Shown here in pieces: positions 49,453 to 58,249 of a stretch of DNA of 64,000 nt. Made by a program: the position numbers and the translations under genes. The first letter of the stretch is position 1; every line of letters starts with the position of its first letter. The notes beneath the pieces were generated by a model, which saw only the letters and a program-made list of their open reading frames with translations, searched no databases and had not been told where the DNA came from. This DNA comes from Actinomycetales bacterium (GTDB lineage: Bacteria; Actinomycetota; Actinomycetes; Mycobacteriales; Micromonosporaceae): NCBI GenBank assembly GCA_002919305.1, contig PKFB01000021.1, forward strand, positions 1 to 64,000. The letters are read 5' to 3'.

Positions 49453-50387
49453 ATAAGCACTAAGGGGGTGCGAGATTCCTACCTTTTGATCTTTGAAGTA
49501 GCCACCCACACCCAAAATGCCCCTCAGGGCAGGGTCCACAATGGAGCTAACCCGCGTCCGTCATCTCACGCGGCATGGTCCAGCGGGCAATCGAAGTCGG
49601 GAGTGACCCCGTCGGCCGTTCAACTCCACAATGGAATCTCCCCAGGGGCGTCGTCCTGCTGTGTCGGCCTGCGGGCCTCCTCCTCACGCCACACCATTTC
49701 TGTCAGGACAGCGGTGACTGGAAGTGGCAGCCCGCGGCACCAACCCTCCATGTCCACTATCCGGCCCGCCCGCACAGCATCGATCTGAGCAACCACTGGC
49801 TCCTCGGACAGCGGGTTCAGCGGCCGAGCGCTCAGTCCACATTGGAGAATGTGGCCCCTCGCCAGCCCAACCGGCCCTCTTGGCCTTCCCCTCGCCCCGG
49901 ACTCCTTGACCCGATCCATGCCAGGGCGCGGTTGAGCGACGCTCAGTAACAAATCTCTGACCCTTCGATTGGCAACCCGCCCTCACCGCGACGTCAACCT
50001 CGGGAGACTCACCGATGAGAAGCCACTGTGGACGGTGGAATCGCCGGATTCGATACCATCGCCCCCCTGAGATTGTCCCTTTCTCCTAAGCGCTAGGACC
50101 ACCCTCAGTCACTGAAGAAAACACTGCACTACTGAGTGTGCATCCTGTATAACCCACGTCACCCGCAGGAGAGTCAGGAAGCACCGCCTATCCACTGTTG
50201 TCCACGATGCGTCGGATCGTCGTTGGATCGTGCCAGTAACCTACTGTTCTCTGGTTCGGGACTGTTCCAAGGTTGCCTAATGCCGATACGCTGCTGATCG
50301 CAAGTACGCACATCGGATCGCTACCTCCCTGACTCAGTTCACATGGGAGGGACCTAGCGCGACTGGATCGATCAGACGGGGGTCGCC
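49453..50387. other. About 930 bp without a supported gene; three TCCACANTGGA elements
   Basis: Short frames on both strands here lack family features, coding-like third-position bias or ribosome-binding sites. TCCACAATGGA occurs at 49535-49545 and 49625-49635, and TCCACATTGGA at 49836-49846; the last lies in a hairpin CCACATT/AATGTGG at 49837-49854. The stretch is long for this compact genome and may hold an sRNA, long leader or eroded gene. A GGGAGGG precedes the next gene by about 40 bp. Confidence 0.4.
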
Positions 50388-51023
50388 GTGGGTATCCCAG
50401 ATGATTCCTCAGGACCAACCTGGTACGAACCAGCAGACATCGACGTTGACGTCGACTCACTGCAAGAGTTCGCTACCAACGTCCGGCGCGACTTTGAGGA
50501 AAACTTTAGTGAGAACATCCAGAAAGCGATCTCACCGCTGACCGGAGGGCCACGGTTCGGTATGGCCCCCCAATTCGAGGAGATGTACTACGCACGCCAG
50601 TACTACTCCACACAACAAAGCAACTTCTTCGGTCAGCAGGGCATGCTCGCGTTGCTCGCTCAAGGAGAGTTAGCTCTATCTCTCGGAACCGAGTCCGCGG
50701 CCCGTATCTATCAAGACGTCGACTCCTTCCTCGCCGCCGATCAGAACAGAATCTCTCAGCTGCTCACCGAATACAAGCCACAGGAGAACAACGGCGACTC
50801 GAACCAAAACGGGTCTGAAAACCAGAACGGCAACTCCAACAGTGACGGCTCAGAGTACCAAAAGTATGTCGAAGAGTTCCGCCGGGAACAGCTGGGCATC
50901 GAGGATGACGCTCCTCAAGGAAACGATACTCTGAGGCCGGACCGGTTGGGAGATGAACAAGTCATGCGGGATGACGAAGAGGTGTGGCACACCAATCTCA
51001 GGCCGCCTCGGCCAGAGAATTAG
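50388..51023 (+). CDS. ESAT-6/EspC-like T7SS substrate
   Basis: The predicted protein is 211 aa from GTG 50388. Residues 15-125 look like a helical hairpin (VDSLQEFATNVRRDFEENF; ALLAQGELALSLGTESAARI), followed by an Asn/Gly/Ser-rich linker and a short C-terminal helix. YQKYVEEF contains a Tyr-x3-Glu spacing similar to the YxxxD/E export signal of T7SS partner proteins. It is 66 bp upstream of the PPE-like gene, as PE-type or EspC-type partners usually are. Family assignment is structural inference; no WXG is present. The acidic tail (DDEEVWHTNLRPPRPEN) is unusual. Confidence 0.72.
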   Translation: MGIPDDSSGPTWYEPADIDVDVDSLQEFATNVRRDFEENFSENIQKAISPLTGGPRFGMAPQFEEMYYARQYYSTQQSNFFGQQGMLALLAQGELALSLGTESAARIYQDVDSFLAADQNRISQLLTEYKPQENNGDSNQNGSENQNGNSNSDGSEYQKYVEEFRREQLGIEDDAPQGNDTLRPDRLGDEQVMRDDEEVWHTNLRPPRPEN

Positions 51024-51089
51024 CCGCCACCATCAAGGAAATGATCTAGATCCGGAAATATAAAGCAACACGACAAGGATGGTGAGCGG

Positions 51090-52808
51090 ATGGCTAATCA
51101 CAATATCCCGTCAACCGACTGGAGCCAGATGACCTTCGAGCAGATGTGGAATGCTCTGAAGTTCTCTGGCGACGATGAGGTCATCTCCGAACAGGCTCGA
51201 GCTTGGGGGCGGCTGAGCGAGCTCCTTCGCAACACGCACACGAACCTCTTCTGCCTTCACAACAACCTGATGGTCAACTGGCGTTCCCGCCCGACCCCTG
51301 ACAGCGCGGTGCAGCTCTTCAACGACAGGACCGAGGAGCTGCTCGACTCGCTGGACAGGGCGTCGACATGGGCCAGTAATTACTCTGCTGCTCTCTGGGG
51401 CTTCTCCTCTGCTATCGCAAATGCCCAGGAGAGAATGAAGCCGCTAGTTGAGCGGTACCAGCAAGAATCCGAATCCGGGGATACGGACGACTGGGAAGAC
51501 CTTCAGGAAGAGCTGGCCGAGCAAGCCCGGCCAATCATGCAGGATCTGGCTACCCGGATACGCCAATCAGTCCAAGATAACCTCCGTGAGGCGCCGGAGT
51601 ACCGGGGTCCGACGTTAAATCCCAATATTCTTCCCAACCTCGGCGACAACGGTGGCGGTCCAACGGGCGTAGGGCCCACCGGCAACCGTCGCATGCCGCA
51701 GATCCAACAGCTGCAAGACCTCAACAATCTGCTCACCCAAATACAAGTACGCGTTGATCAACATCCACAAATTGATCAACAAATTGGGCAAATTCCGCAG
51801 CAGCAACAGCAGCAACCCCAAATCATTAACCCCACCCTGCCTGTTGATATCCAGCAGCCCAACCTTGACACTGGGCCGATTCTCAGCGGTGTAGGTACCC
51901 TGCCTCCACCCACCACCACCGCGCCGGCCCCACCTGCTCCGCCGCAGCTGCCGACTCCGAGCACTCCTCCCCTCCACAGCGGCACGGGAGCGGTCCCCGC
52001 TCCGATGCTCCCTCCGGGCATCCGTCCCAGCCCGCTGACACCGCCTCGGCCCCCGGCCCTCACGCCGCCGGGTGCTCCTCCCCGAGGAAACCTCCGCATG
52101 CCCGGTCAACCCAACCTGGGGACTCCACGCACTCCAGGCGGCATGCGGCAGCCCACCATTCCTCCGGGTATGACCCCGCCGTCGCGCTCCAACGCTCAAC
52201 GCGGAGTCCTCGGCTCTCAGAGAGGGGTAGGGTCGCAGCTCCCCGGGGCTCGCCAGCCTATGTTGCCGCCGGGCGCTGGGGCGCCCCCTCGCAATGGCGC
52301 TCAGAACCTTCAGAACCTGGCCAACCGGCGTACCGCTAACGCTCGCGGCCTCAGCGAGCCGGGCGTGCCTGGGAGCCGGACGCCCGGCCTGTCCTCGCCC
52401 CGCAGCACTCCGACCACTCCACCTGGAGTGCCGCCTGCGCTGAACCGCAAACCCGTTCAGTCGCAGAACACTCGGACCCCGAGTCCGACGCTCGGTTCGA
52501 CCTCGACGCGGCTATCCAACACCTCGCCCACCTCGTCGGGCTCGATGGTGCCGCCCAACACCCTCGGGCGTGGACGGAACAAGCCGGTCGACACCGACGC
52601 TCCCACCCCGCGGCTGGCCGGTGCGCGCGATCAGCGTCGTCCTGTCCACCACCCCGACATCGCACCTTCGTCGACGCAGCGGCGGCGTCAGACGCAGCTG
52701 TCGGATGAGGAACGGCTGTGGACAGTCGAGAGTCCCGGTGACGGGGTGCTGCGTACCCCGGAGTCTGAGCCGAATGTCGCGACCCCTGGCCCCGCGCTGG
52801 GTCGCTGA
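51090..52808 (+). CDS. PPE-like T7SS protein with long proline-rich tail
   Basis: The predicted protein is 572 aa. The first 180 residues are helical, with MTFEQMWNALKF, LLRNTHTNLFCLHNNL and WRSRPTPDSAVQLFNDR, the last placed where PPE and WXG proteins have their WxG turn. From about residue 190 to the end there is a Gln-rich stretch and then a Pro/Gly/Thr/Ser tail with many TPP, PPG and APP units. This matches the helical head plus disordered tail of PPE-like substrates or EspB-like proteins. The paired gene upstream is the probable dimer partner. It ends at a strong terminator. Confidence 0.75.
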   Translation: MANHNIPSTDWSQMTFEQMWNALKFSGDDEVISEQARAWGRLSELLRNTHTNLFCLHNNLMVNWRSRPTPDSAVQLFNDRTEELLDSLDRASTWASNYSAALWGFSSAIANAQERMKPLVERYQQESESGDTDDWEDLQEELAEQARPIMQDLATRIRQSVQDNLREAPEYRGPTLNPNILPNLGDNGGGPTGVGPTGNRRMPQIQQLQDLNNLLTQIQVRVDQHPQIDQQIGQIPQQQQQQPQIINPTLPVDIQQPNLDTGPILSGVGTLPPPTTTAPAPPAPPQLPTPSTPPLHSGTGAVPAPMLPPGIRPSPLTPPRPPALTPPGAPPRGNLRMPGQPNLGTPRTPGGMRQPTIPPGMTPPSRSNAQRGVLGSQRGVGSQLPGARQPMLPPGAGAPPRNGAQNLQNLANRRTANARGLSEPGVPGSRTPGLSSPRSTPTTPPGVPPALNRKPVQSQNTRTPSPTLGSTSTRLSNTSPTSSGSMVPPNTLGRGRNKPVDTDAPTPRLAGARDQRRPVHHPDIAPSSTQRRRQTQLSDEERLWTVESPGDGVLRTPESEPNVATPGPALGR

Positions 52809-52828
52809 CCGTCACCGTACGCCTGTTC

Positions 52829-52860
52829 AGGGCCCGATCCGGTTCCCCGGATCGGGCCCT
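52829..52860 (+). terminator. Perfect 14-bp hairpin after the PPE-like gene
   Basis: 52829-52842 pairs exactly with 52847-52860 around TTCC. It ends the two-gene substrate unit. The 3' flank is ATTCCTG, so there is no long T-run. Confidence 0.8.
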
Positions 52861-52930
52861 ATTCCTGCCTGAACGCGCCGGCGCCGTCTGTTCGGTGCGG
52901 CCGCCCGTTGATGCGGGTTCCGGGTGCCCT

Positions 52931-54292
52931 ATGGGATTTGTCCTTGATCGCACAAGCCCGCATGATGGTTCGGTGTCGCGTTCCCACCAGGTTCTGATCG
53001 GGACACGTCGGCGTGGCCCCGCTTCTCTGGGAGCCCGGTTTAAGGACGCTGTCCGCGTTCTCGTACTCGCCCTGTCACTCTCGGCTCTCTACCCAGCAGT
53101 CCCCGCCCAGGCCGATGAGGTACGCGATGAGCAACGCCATCTGATCTCCCTCCACGCCTCCGAGGCCTGGCAAGAGGCCACCGGCGAAGGGGTCGTGGTG
53201 GCCGTCGTGGACTCCGGAGTCGATGCCGACCACGTCGATCTGGTTGGTCAAGTGCTGCCGGGGATCGACCTGGTCGATGAGACACCTGACGGCGCCTTAC
53301 CGGGTGGCACCGACGCGGTGGGACACGGCACCACCGTCGCCGCCCTCATCGCTGGCCGAGGTGACGACGAGGACGGCGTGATTGGCTTGGCCTACAACGC
53401 GAAGATCCTGCCGGTACGGGTGCTGGACGAGAACAACCGATATGACGATGCCCGAGTGGTCGCTGAGGGGATCCGCTGGGCCGTCGATCACGGCGCTGAC
53501 GTCATCAACTTGTCCCTCGGAGGGACACGCTACAGCACCGATCTCGCCGCGGCGATCCAGTACGCGTTCGACCACGATGTGGTCGTTGTCGCCTGCGCCG
53601 GCAATCTCGATGAGGAGACCTCAACAGTCCCGAACGAACCCTGGTATCCGGCTCGGGAACCAGGGGTGGTCGCGGTAAGCGGGCTGGACCGGAACAACAG
53701 GTTGTGGAGTGGGTCTCTTTACGGCCCGGAGATCTCGCTGGCCGCGCCGGCCACCGACGTGCTCGGGGCTCGTCCCGGCGGGTACTGGCGGGTCCAGGGG
53801 ACCAGCTTCGGCGCGCCCCTGGTGAGCGCTACCGCGGCGCTGATCCGTTCCCGATGGCCCTCGCTGTCCGCCGATGAGGTGGTCAACCGGTTGCTCCAGA
53901 CCGCGACCGACCTCGGTCCCGCGGGACGGGATGACCAGTATGGCTACGGGCTGGTGAATCCGGTCGCGGCGTTGACAGCCGAGGTACCGCCGTTATCGGA
54001 GACCTCCCCGACTTCCTCCGCGGCCACGGCTCCCGCAGCCTCCCCAAGCCAGCCCGACGCGCTCACCGCCAGGCGCGTCGACAACTCGTTCTGGCTGTTG
54101 TACCCGCTCGGCCTGGGAGGCATCGGTATCGCGGTGCTGGTGATCGCGTTGGTCCTGCACTACACCACTCCCCGGTCCCGGCTCCAAGGCAGCGGGATGA
54201 GACGGAATCCCACCCGAGGTCCGGATACCCCACCGTCACCTAACCCCCCTTCCGGGACCTCTCCGACGAAACCGACACCCCCTCCCGTCTGA
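52931..54292 (+). CDS. mycP: Second mycosin (T7SS subtilisin-like protease)
   Basis: The predicted protein is 453 aa from ATG 52931; GTG starts at 52895 and 52973 are alternatives, none with a clear ribosome-binding site. A signal region FKDAVRVLVLALSLSALYPA ends at an AQA-D cleavage-like site. Triad residues: Asp in VAVVDSGVDADHVDL (about residue 94), His in DAVGHGTTVAAL (about 132), Ser in GTSFGAPLVSATAAL (about 292). A C-terminal helix (GLGGIGIAVLVIALVL) and a Pro-rich tail follow. It sits just after the PPE-like pair, whereas the first mycosin lies next to the WXG pair, so each may serve a different substrate set. Confidence 0.93.
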   Translation: MGFVLDRTSPHDGSVSRSHQVLIGTRRRGPASLGARFKDAVRVLVLALSLSALYPAVPAQADEVRDEQRHLISLHASEAWQEATGEGVVVAVVDSGVDADHVDLVGQVLPGIDLVDETPDGALPGGTDAVGHGTTVAALIAGRGDDEDGVIGLAYNAKILPVRVLDENNRYDDARVVAEGIRWAVDHGADVINLSLGGTRYSTDLAAAIQYAFDHDVVVVACAGNLDEETSTVPNEPWYPAREPGVVAVSGLDRNNRLWSGSLYGPEISLAAPATDVLGARPGGYWRVQGTSFGAPLVSATAALIRSRWPSLSADEVVNRLLQTATDLGPAGRDDQYGYGLVNPVAALTAEVPPLSETSPTSSAATAPAASPSQPDALTARRVDNSFWLLYPLGLGGIGIAVLVIALVLHYTTPRSRLQGSGMRRNPTRGPDTPPSPNPPSGTSPTKPTPPPV

Positions 54293-54366
54293 GTTGAGTC
54301 CCTCCATCTGATACGGACAGATCCCTGTGCCCAAACTCTGGGCCACCGATGTGATGAGCTAAGGAC

Positions 54367-55068
54367 ATGAGGCCGATCACCGCGGAGCCGCTCCCCTCCT
54401 GGCTGGTACCGCTCGCCGAGCGGGCGGCGTCCGTGGAACCGGAGCGACTGTCCCGTTTAAAGCCCCCGGCACAGGGGGGACGCCCCAGCGCCGTCCTGGT
54501 CCTCATCGGCCCCGGACCGGATGTACTGATCCTGGAACGCGCTGCCTCGCTGCGTAACCATGCTGGACAGCCCGCCTTTCCGGGAGGCTCTGTCGACCCT
54601 CAGGACGCTGATCCGGTCGCGACGGCATTACGGGAAGCCTGGGAAGAGGTGGGGCTGGACCCACGATCCGTCGTCGTCATCACCACACTGCCCCGGTTGT
54701 GGATCCCGGTGACCGGGTTCGTCGTCACCCCGGTTCTGGCCTGGTGGCGTGCACCGCACCCGGTCCGTCCGGTCGCCGTCGCTGAGGTGGCCCGCGTTCA
54801 TCGAGTGCCGGTCGCGGAGCTCGCCGATCCGGCCAACCGGCTGCGGATACGGCACCCCAGCGGATACATCGGCCCGGCGTTCCAGGTCCACGGCATGCTG
54901 GTTTGGGGTTTTACCGCAGGAGTGTTGTCGACCATTTTGGATCTGGCCGGATGGGCGCGGCCGTGGGATTCCTCCCGTATCGAGGAGCTGCCCCCCTCCC
55001 AGCTAGGTATCCCCGCCGCCGATAGCGGCGCTGGCGCTGGCGCGTCAGACGCGGGGGCCAAATCGTGA
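54367..55068 (+). CDS. NUDIX hydrolase, CoA pyrophosphatase (NudL) type
   Basis: The predicted protein is 233 aa. The NUDIX box spans the FPGGSVDPQDADPVATALRE segment followed by AWEEVGL, with the catalytic REAWEEVG intact, and the NHAGQPAFPGG lead-in is the one seen in the YeaB/NudL CoA pyrophosphatase subgroup. Family members hydrolyse CoA or other nucleoside-diphosphate derivatives. ATG 54367 has AAGGAC upstream. It lies directly before the MarP-like gene; in Mycobacterium the NUDIX gene Rv3672c likewise adjoins marP (Rv3671c), supporting ancestral gene order. Substrate is not proven. Confidence 0.92.
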   Translation: MRPITAEPLPSWLVPLAERAASVEPERLSRLKPPAQGGRPSAVLVLIGPGPDVLILERAASLRNHAGQPAFPGGSVDPQDADPVATALREAWEEVGLDPRSVVVITTLPRLWIPVTGFVVTPVLAWWRAPHPVRPVAVAEVARVHRVPVAELADPANRLRIRHPSGYIGPAFQVHGMLVWGFTAGVLSTILDLAGWARPWDSSRIEELPPSQLGIPAADSGAGAGASDAGAKS

Positions 55069-55171
55069 TTATCTCCATCTTTTCAAAATCCTGCCTTGTC
55101 GGCATCTGTTTGCCGTCAGAACAGATAGTGGAGGCACAGGAGCGACTGGACAGCGCTGGTTGGGGGGTCCC

Positions 55172-56359
55172 TTGGTCGGCACCATGATCGACGTCATGCT
55201 CGTCCTGCTCATCCTGCTTTTCGCCATCAATGGCTACCGGCAGGGGTTCGTGGTCGGGCTGTTGTCGTTTGCAGGTTTCTTCGGCGGTGCGCTACTCGGG
55301 CTGCAGCTAGCGCCGATCGCTGCGGATCAGTTCAGCGATGCCACCTGGCGAGTCATTGTGGCGCTGTTCGTCGTATTCGCGTTGGCGTTGCTTGGCCAAG
55401 CATTGGCTGGGCTGTTGGGGGCCCATATCCGACTCTCCATCCGACATGTCGCCGCCCAGGTACTCGACGACATCGGCGGCTCTGTGATCTCGGTCTGCGC
55501 AGTGCTGGTGGTCACCTGGATGGTGGCGGCCCCGTTGGCCTCGTCGTCGATCCCGGGCGTAGCCAGCGCGGTCCGTAACAGCGCCATCATCCGCGGCGTC
55601 GATGAGGCGATGCCTCAGGCGGTGCGGGGCGTCTATGACTCATTGCGGGACACCCTAGACACCAACGGTTTCCCAGATGTCTTCGCCGGCTTGCAGCCCA
55701 CCGATGTGGAGCCGGTCCCCCCACCGGATCCCGAGCTGGCCAATTCCGAGGTGGTGCAGCAGGCCGAACCCTCGGTGGTGAAGGTGCTCGGTGATGCTCC
55801 CGACTGCTCCCGGCGCCTTGAGGGGTCCGGGTTTGTGTACGCGCCCGAACGCGTCATGACCAACGCGCACGTCGTCGCCGGTACCGAACGGATCTTCATC
55901 GAGGTCATGGGGGAGGAGAGATACCCCGGCGAGGTCGTGGTTTACGACCCAGACCGGGATCTCGCCGTCATCTACGTTCCGGGATTGGACGCCCCGACGA
56001 TGCTGTGGGCCGAGGAGGAAGCGCAGACCGATCAAAGTGCGATCGTTCTGGGCTACCCCTTGGACGGCCCGTATCAGGCCACGCCGGCCCGGATCCGGGA
56101 TTCACGGAACGTACGGGGACCGGACATCTACGACGAGGGCACCGTGGTACGGGAGGTCTACTCCATCCGTTCGGAGGTTCGCAGCGGGAACTCCGGAGGA
56201 CCCTTGATCTCTCTGACCGGGGAGGTGTACGGCGTCATCTTCGCGGCGGCCGCGGATGACCCGGAGACGGGGTACGCGCTCACCGCTGACGAAGCCGCCC
56301 CAGTCGCGGACGCTGGTCGGCGGGCCACGACCCCGGTGAGCACTGGCCCGTGTACGTGA
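55172..56359 (+). CDS. marP: MarP-like membrane serine protease (CvpA + trypsin-like)
   Basis: The predicted protein is 395 aa. Four N-terminal membrane helices (for example VMLVLLILLFAINGYRQGF, VIVALFVVFALALLGQAL) form a CvpA-like domain up to about residue 150. The extracytoplasmic trypsin-fold domain has His in TNAHVV, Asp in DPDRDLAVIYV and Ser in RSGNSGGPL. The gene may start at TTG 55172 with a G-rich run upstream, at TTG 55160, or at ATG 55184; the first is taken. In M. tuberculosis MarP is needed for acid and oxidative resistance and activates RipA. A cytosolic stress link here is inference from homology. Confidence 0.9.
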   Translation: MVGTMIDVMLVLLILLFAINGYRQGFVVGLLSFAGFFGGALLGLQLAPIAADQFSDATWRVIVALFVVFALALLGQALAGLLGAHIRLSIRHVAAQVLDDIGGSVISVCAVLVVTWMVAAPLASSSIPGVASAVRNSAIIRGVDEAMPQAVRGVYDSLRDTLDTNGFPDVFAGLQPTDVEPVPPPDPELANSEVVQQAEPSVVKVLGDAPDCSRRLEGSGFVYAPERVMTNAHVVAGTERIFIEVMGEERYPGEVVVYDPDRDLAVIYVPGLDAPTMLWAEEEAQTDQSAIVLGYPLDGPYQATPARIRDSRNVRGPDIYDEGTVVREVYSIRSEVRSGNSGGPLISLTGEVYGVIFAAAADDPETGYALTADEAAPVADAGRRATTPVSTGPCT

Positions 56360-56501
56360 GCCGCCGCAGTGGATTCGGATATACCGATATTTACCGGTAT
56401 ACCAGGGATGTGCCGGGCGGTGACCAAACGACTCCTTTCGGTTCCTACCGGCTCCTATCGGCCCGCCCGGCAATCGCGCTCGATCGAGGCGCCGATGGTT
56501 C

Positions 56502-57119
56502 TCACACCCCGAAGTAGCGTTCGCTCAGGGCTGCTAAACCCGCGTCGTCCAACGGGGTGTCGTTATACAGGTGCAGCACCTGCCCGGACGGGGCGACAAA
56601 AAGAGTCGCCGGCAATGGCCGACGCCCCAGGGAGGCGTTGAAACGCCCCTGCTCGTCGTACACCGCGGGGAAACGGACATCGAGATCCCGCGCGAGCGCC
56701 ACCGCGGACTCACGTCGATCCTGGGTCACGATCCCCAACACCACGACCTGTCCCCGCGTGCGCTCCGCGTACCGGGCCAGCGTCGGCAGCTCATCCCGGC
56801 ACGGTGCGCACCACGAGGCCCACAGATTGATCAAGAGAGGGACGCCGAGCGGTTCTCCGAAGGAGACGTCCTCACCGGGCCCGAGGCAGGGAAGGGTGAG
56901 GTCGGGCAGCTCCCCCACCTCGCTCTCCCCGGCCGGTGCCGGTGGACTGGCCGTCGACGGTACGGGCGACACCGGTTGGGGGCAGGCGTCAAACCATTCC
57001 TCGGCTGGATCGGATTCGGGTTGCGAGACGGGTTCGGGCTCCCCGCAGGCACCGAGGACGAGCACGGTGAGGAGCACGCATCCGAGCGTCCATAAACGTC
57101 GCGCGATGACACGTGTCAT
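56502..57119 (-). CDS. TlpA/ResA-like thiol-disulfide lipoprotein
   Basis: The predicted protein is 205 aa. A lipobox VLGAC (Cys about residue 25) follows a hydrophobic signal. After a Ser/Pro/Glu-rich spacer, the thioredoxin fold shows WASWCAPCRDELPTL, the redox CPxC variant CAPC, then VVVLGIVTQDRRES and a cis-Pro segment LPATLFVAPSG. Membrane-anchored thioredoxins of this type keep extracytoplasmic cysteines reduced for cytochrome c or other partners. The gene starts 12 bp after nth on the same strand, as for Rv3673c next to nth in Mycobacterium. Confidence 0.9.
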   Translation of the reverse strand: MTRVIARRLWTLGCVLLTVLVLGACGEPEPVSQPESDPAEEWFDACPQPVSPVPSTASPPAPAGESEVGELPDLTLPCLGPGEDVSFGEPLGVPLLINLWASWCAPCRDELPTLARYAERTRGQVVVLGIVTQDRRESAVALARDLDVRFPAVYDEQGRFNASLGRRPLPATLFVAPSGQVLHLYNDTPLDDAGLAALSERYFGV

Positions 57120-57131
57120 GCCCGTTGTTCC

Positions 57132-57884
57132 TCACGGTAGTGGTGCGCCCGCCAAGGCGGCGAGTTCAGCGACGCGCGGCCCCTTGAGGAGTTTGACCGC
57201 CGCGGCTGGCTCGACTGGACCCGTTCCGTAGGAGGGACACCAACGCGTCAGGGTGCATGCGCCGCAGGCGGGCTTACGGGCATGACAGACGCGCCGGCCG
57301 TGGAAGATGACCCGATGGCTGAGCATCGTCCAGTCCCGTTTAGGGAACAGCTCGGCCACCGCGAACTCGATCTTGACCGGATCCTGCTCGCTGGTCCAAC
57401 CCCACCGCCGCACCAGACGGGAGAAATGGGTGTCCACTGTGATCCCTGGAATCCCGAACGCGTTGCCGAGGATGACATTGGCTGTTTTACGCCCCATGCC
57501 GGGAAGCGCCACCAGATCCTCGAGCCGGTTAGGGATCTCACCACCGTGCCGGTCCACCAAGGCTTGTCCCAGCTTGATGAGCGAGTCCGCCTTGTTCCGA
57601 TAGAAGCCGGTAGGACGGATGAGCTCTTCCAGCTCGGCACGGTCCGCCGCGGCGTAGTCCGCTGCAGTGGGGTAACGGGCGAACAGCTTCGGAGTCACCT
57701 CGTTGACCCGTTTGTCCGTACATTGCGCCGACAGGATGGTGGCTACCGCCAGCTCCAGAGGAGTGCTGAAGTTCAGTTCGCAATGCGCGTCAGGGTGCGC
57801 CTCAATCAGAGCTCGGTGCATACGCCGAGCCCGCCGCTTCAGCGCCAAAGGGGTTTCCTGGGAGGGTTCAGCAGTGTGGGCCAC
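57132..57884 (-). CDS. nth: Endonuclease III (DNA base-excision glycosylase/AP lyase)
   Basis: The predicted protein is 250 aa. The helix-hairpin-helix is [14 protein letters not shown] with the catalytic Lys, followed by VDTH carrying the catalytic Asp. The [4Fe-4S] ligands are Cys-x6-Cys-x2-Cys-x5-Cys in [17 protein letters not shown]. The enzyme removes oxidised pyrimidines and cleaves AP sites. GTG 57884 gives an N-terminal extension of about 20 residues beyond the E. coli-type start; an internal ATG at 57821 is an alternative. Base-excision repair; cytosolic. Upstream is a 365-bp region shared with the SGNH gene. Confidence 0.97.
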   Translation of the reverse strand: MAHTAEPSQETPLALKRRARRMHRALIEAHPDAHCELNFSTPLELAVATILSAQCTDKRVNEVTPKLFARYPTAADYAAADRAELEELIRPTGFYRNKADSLIKLGQALVDRHGGEIPNRLEDLVALPGMGRKTANVILGNAFGIPGITVDTHFSRLVRRWGWTSEQDPVKIEFAVAELFPKRDWTMLSHRVIFHGRRVCHARKPACGACTLTRWCPSYGTGPVEPAAAVKLLKGPRVAELAALAGAPLP

Positions 57885-58249
57885 CGCAGAAGCTTACGTC
57901 GCCGCCTCCCTCACCTTGACGTCCCGACCGCTGCATGTCGCGCCGCTGAAGGCGGCGGGGAGCCACGGCCACGCCTCCAGCAGCCGACAACAGGCCGTCT
58001 CGAACCGAGAGCTGATAGACGAAACCCTCGCCAGGGTCGCGAACCGGAACGCCAGAAACCGCCAGACAAGACGGCGAGTCACGTCCGCATTATTACAAGG
58101 CCAAAACCGCCACGAACGATTCTCGCTCACCTCAACCGAACCGGTTGAGTAAACCCGCTGTGGCCTGCTTCAATATTGTTGGGTATCCAGCGTATCCGGG
58201 CACGCGAGGGCACCCTGCCAATCAGTTTTCTAGGTAAGAGGGACTCATC
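57885..58249. other. Divergent intergenic region between nth and the SGNH hydrolase
   Basis: About 365 bp. A short minus-strand frame at 57894-58130 has no recognisable domain and no Shine-Dalgarno. I looked for a CebR-type TGGGAGCGCTCCCA operator, as upstream of cellulase genes in some actinomycetes, and found none. AAGAGGGA precedes the GTG at 58250. Confidence 0.4.

Noticed and set aside
49420..49952. Overlapping short frames on both strands after eccC
   Set aside because: No domain, no ribosome-binding site, and the terminator hairpin lies in one of them.
57894..58130. Small minus-strand gene between nth and the SGNH gene
   Set aside because: No recognisable family, no Shine-Dalgarno, and composition like intergenic sequence.
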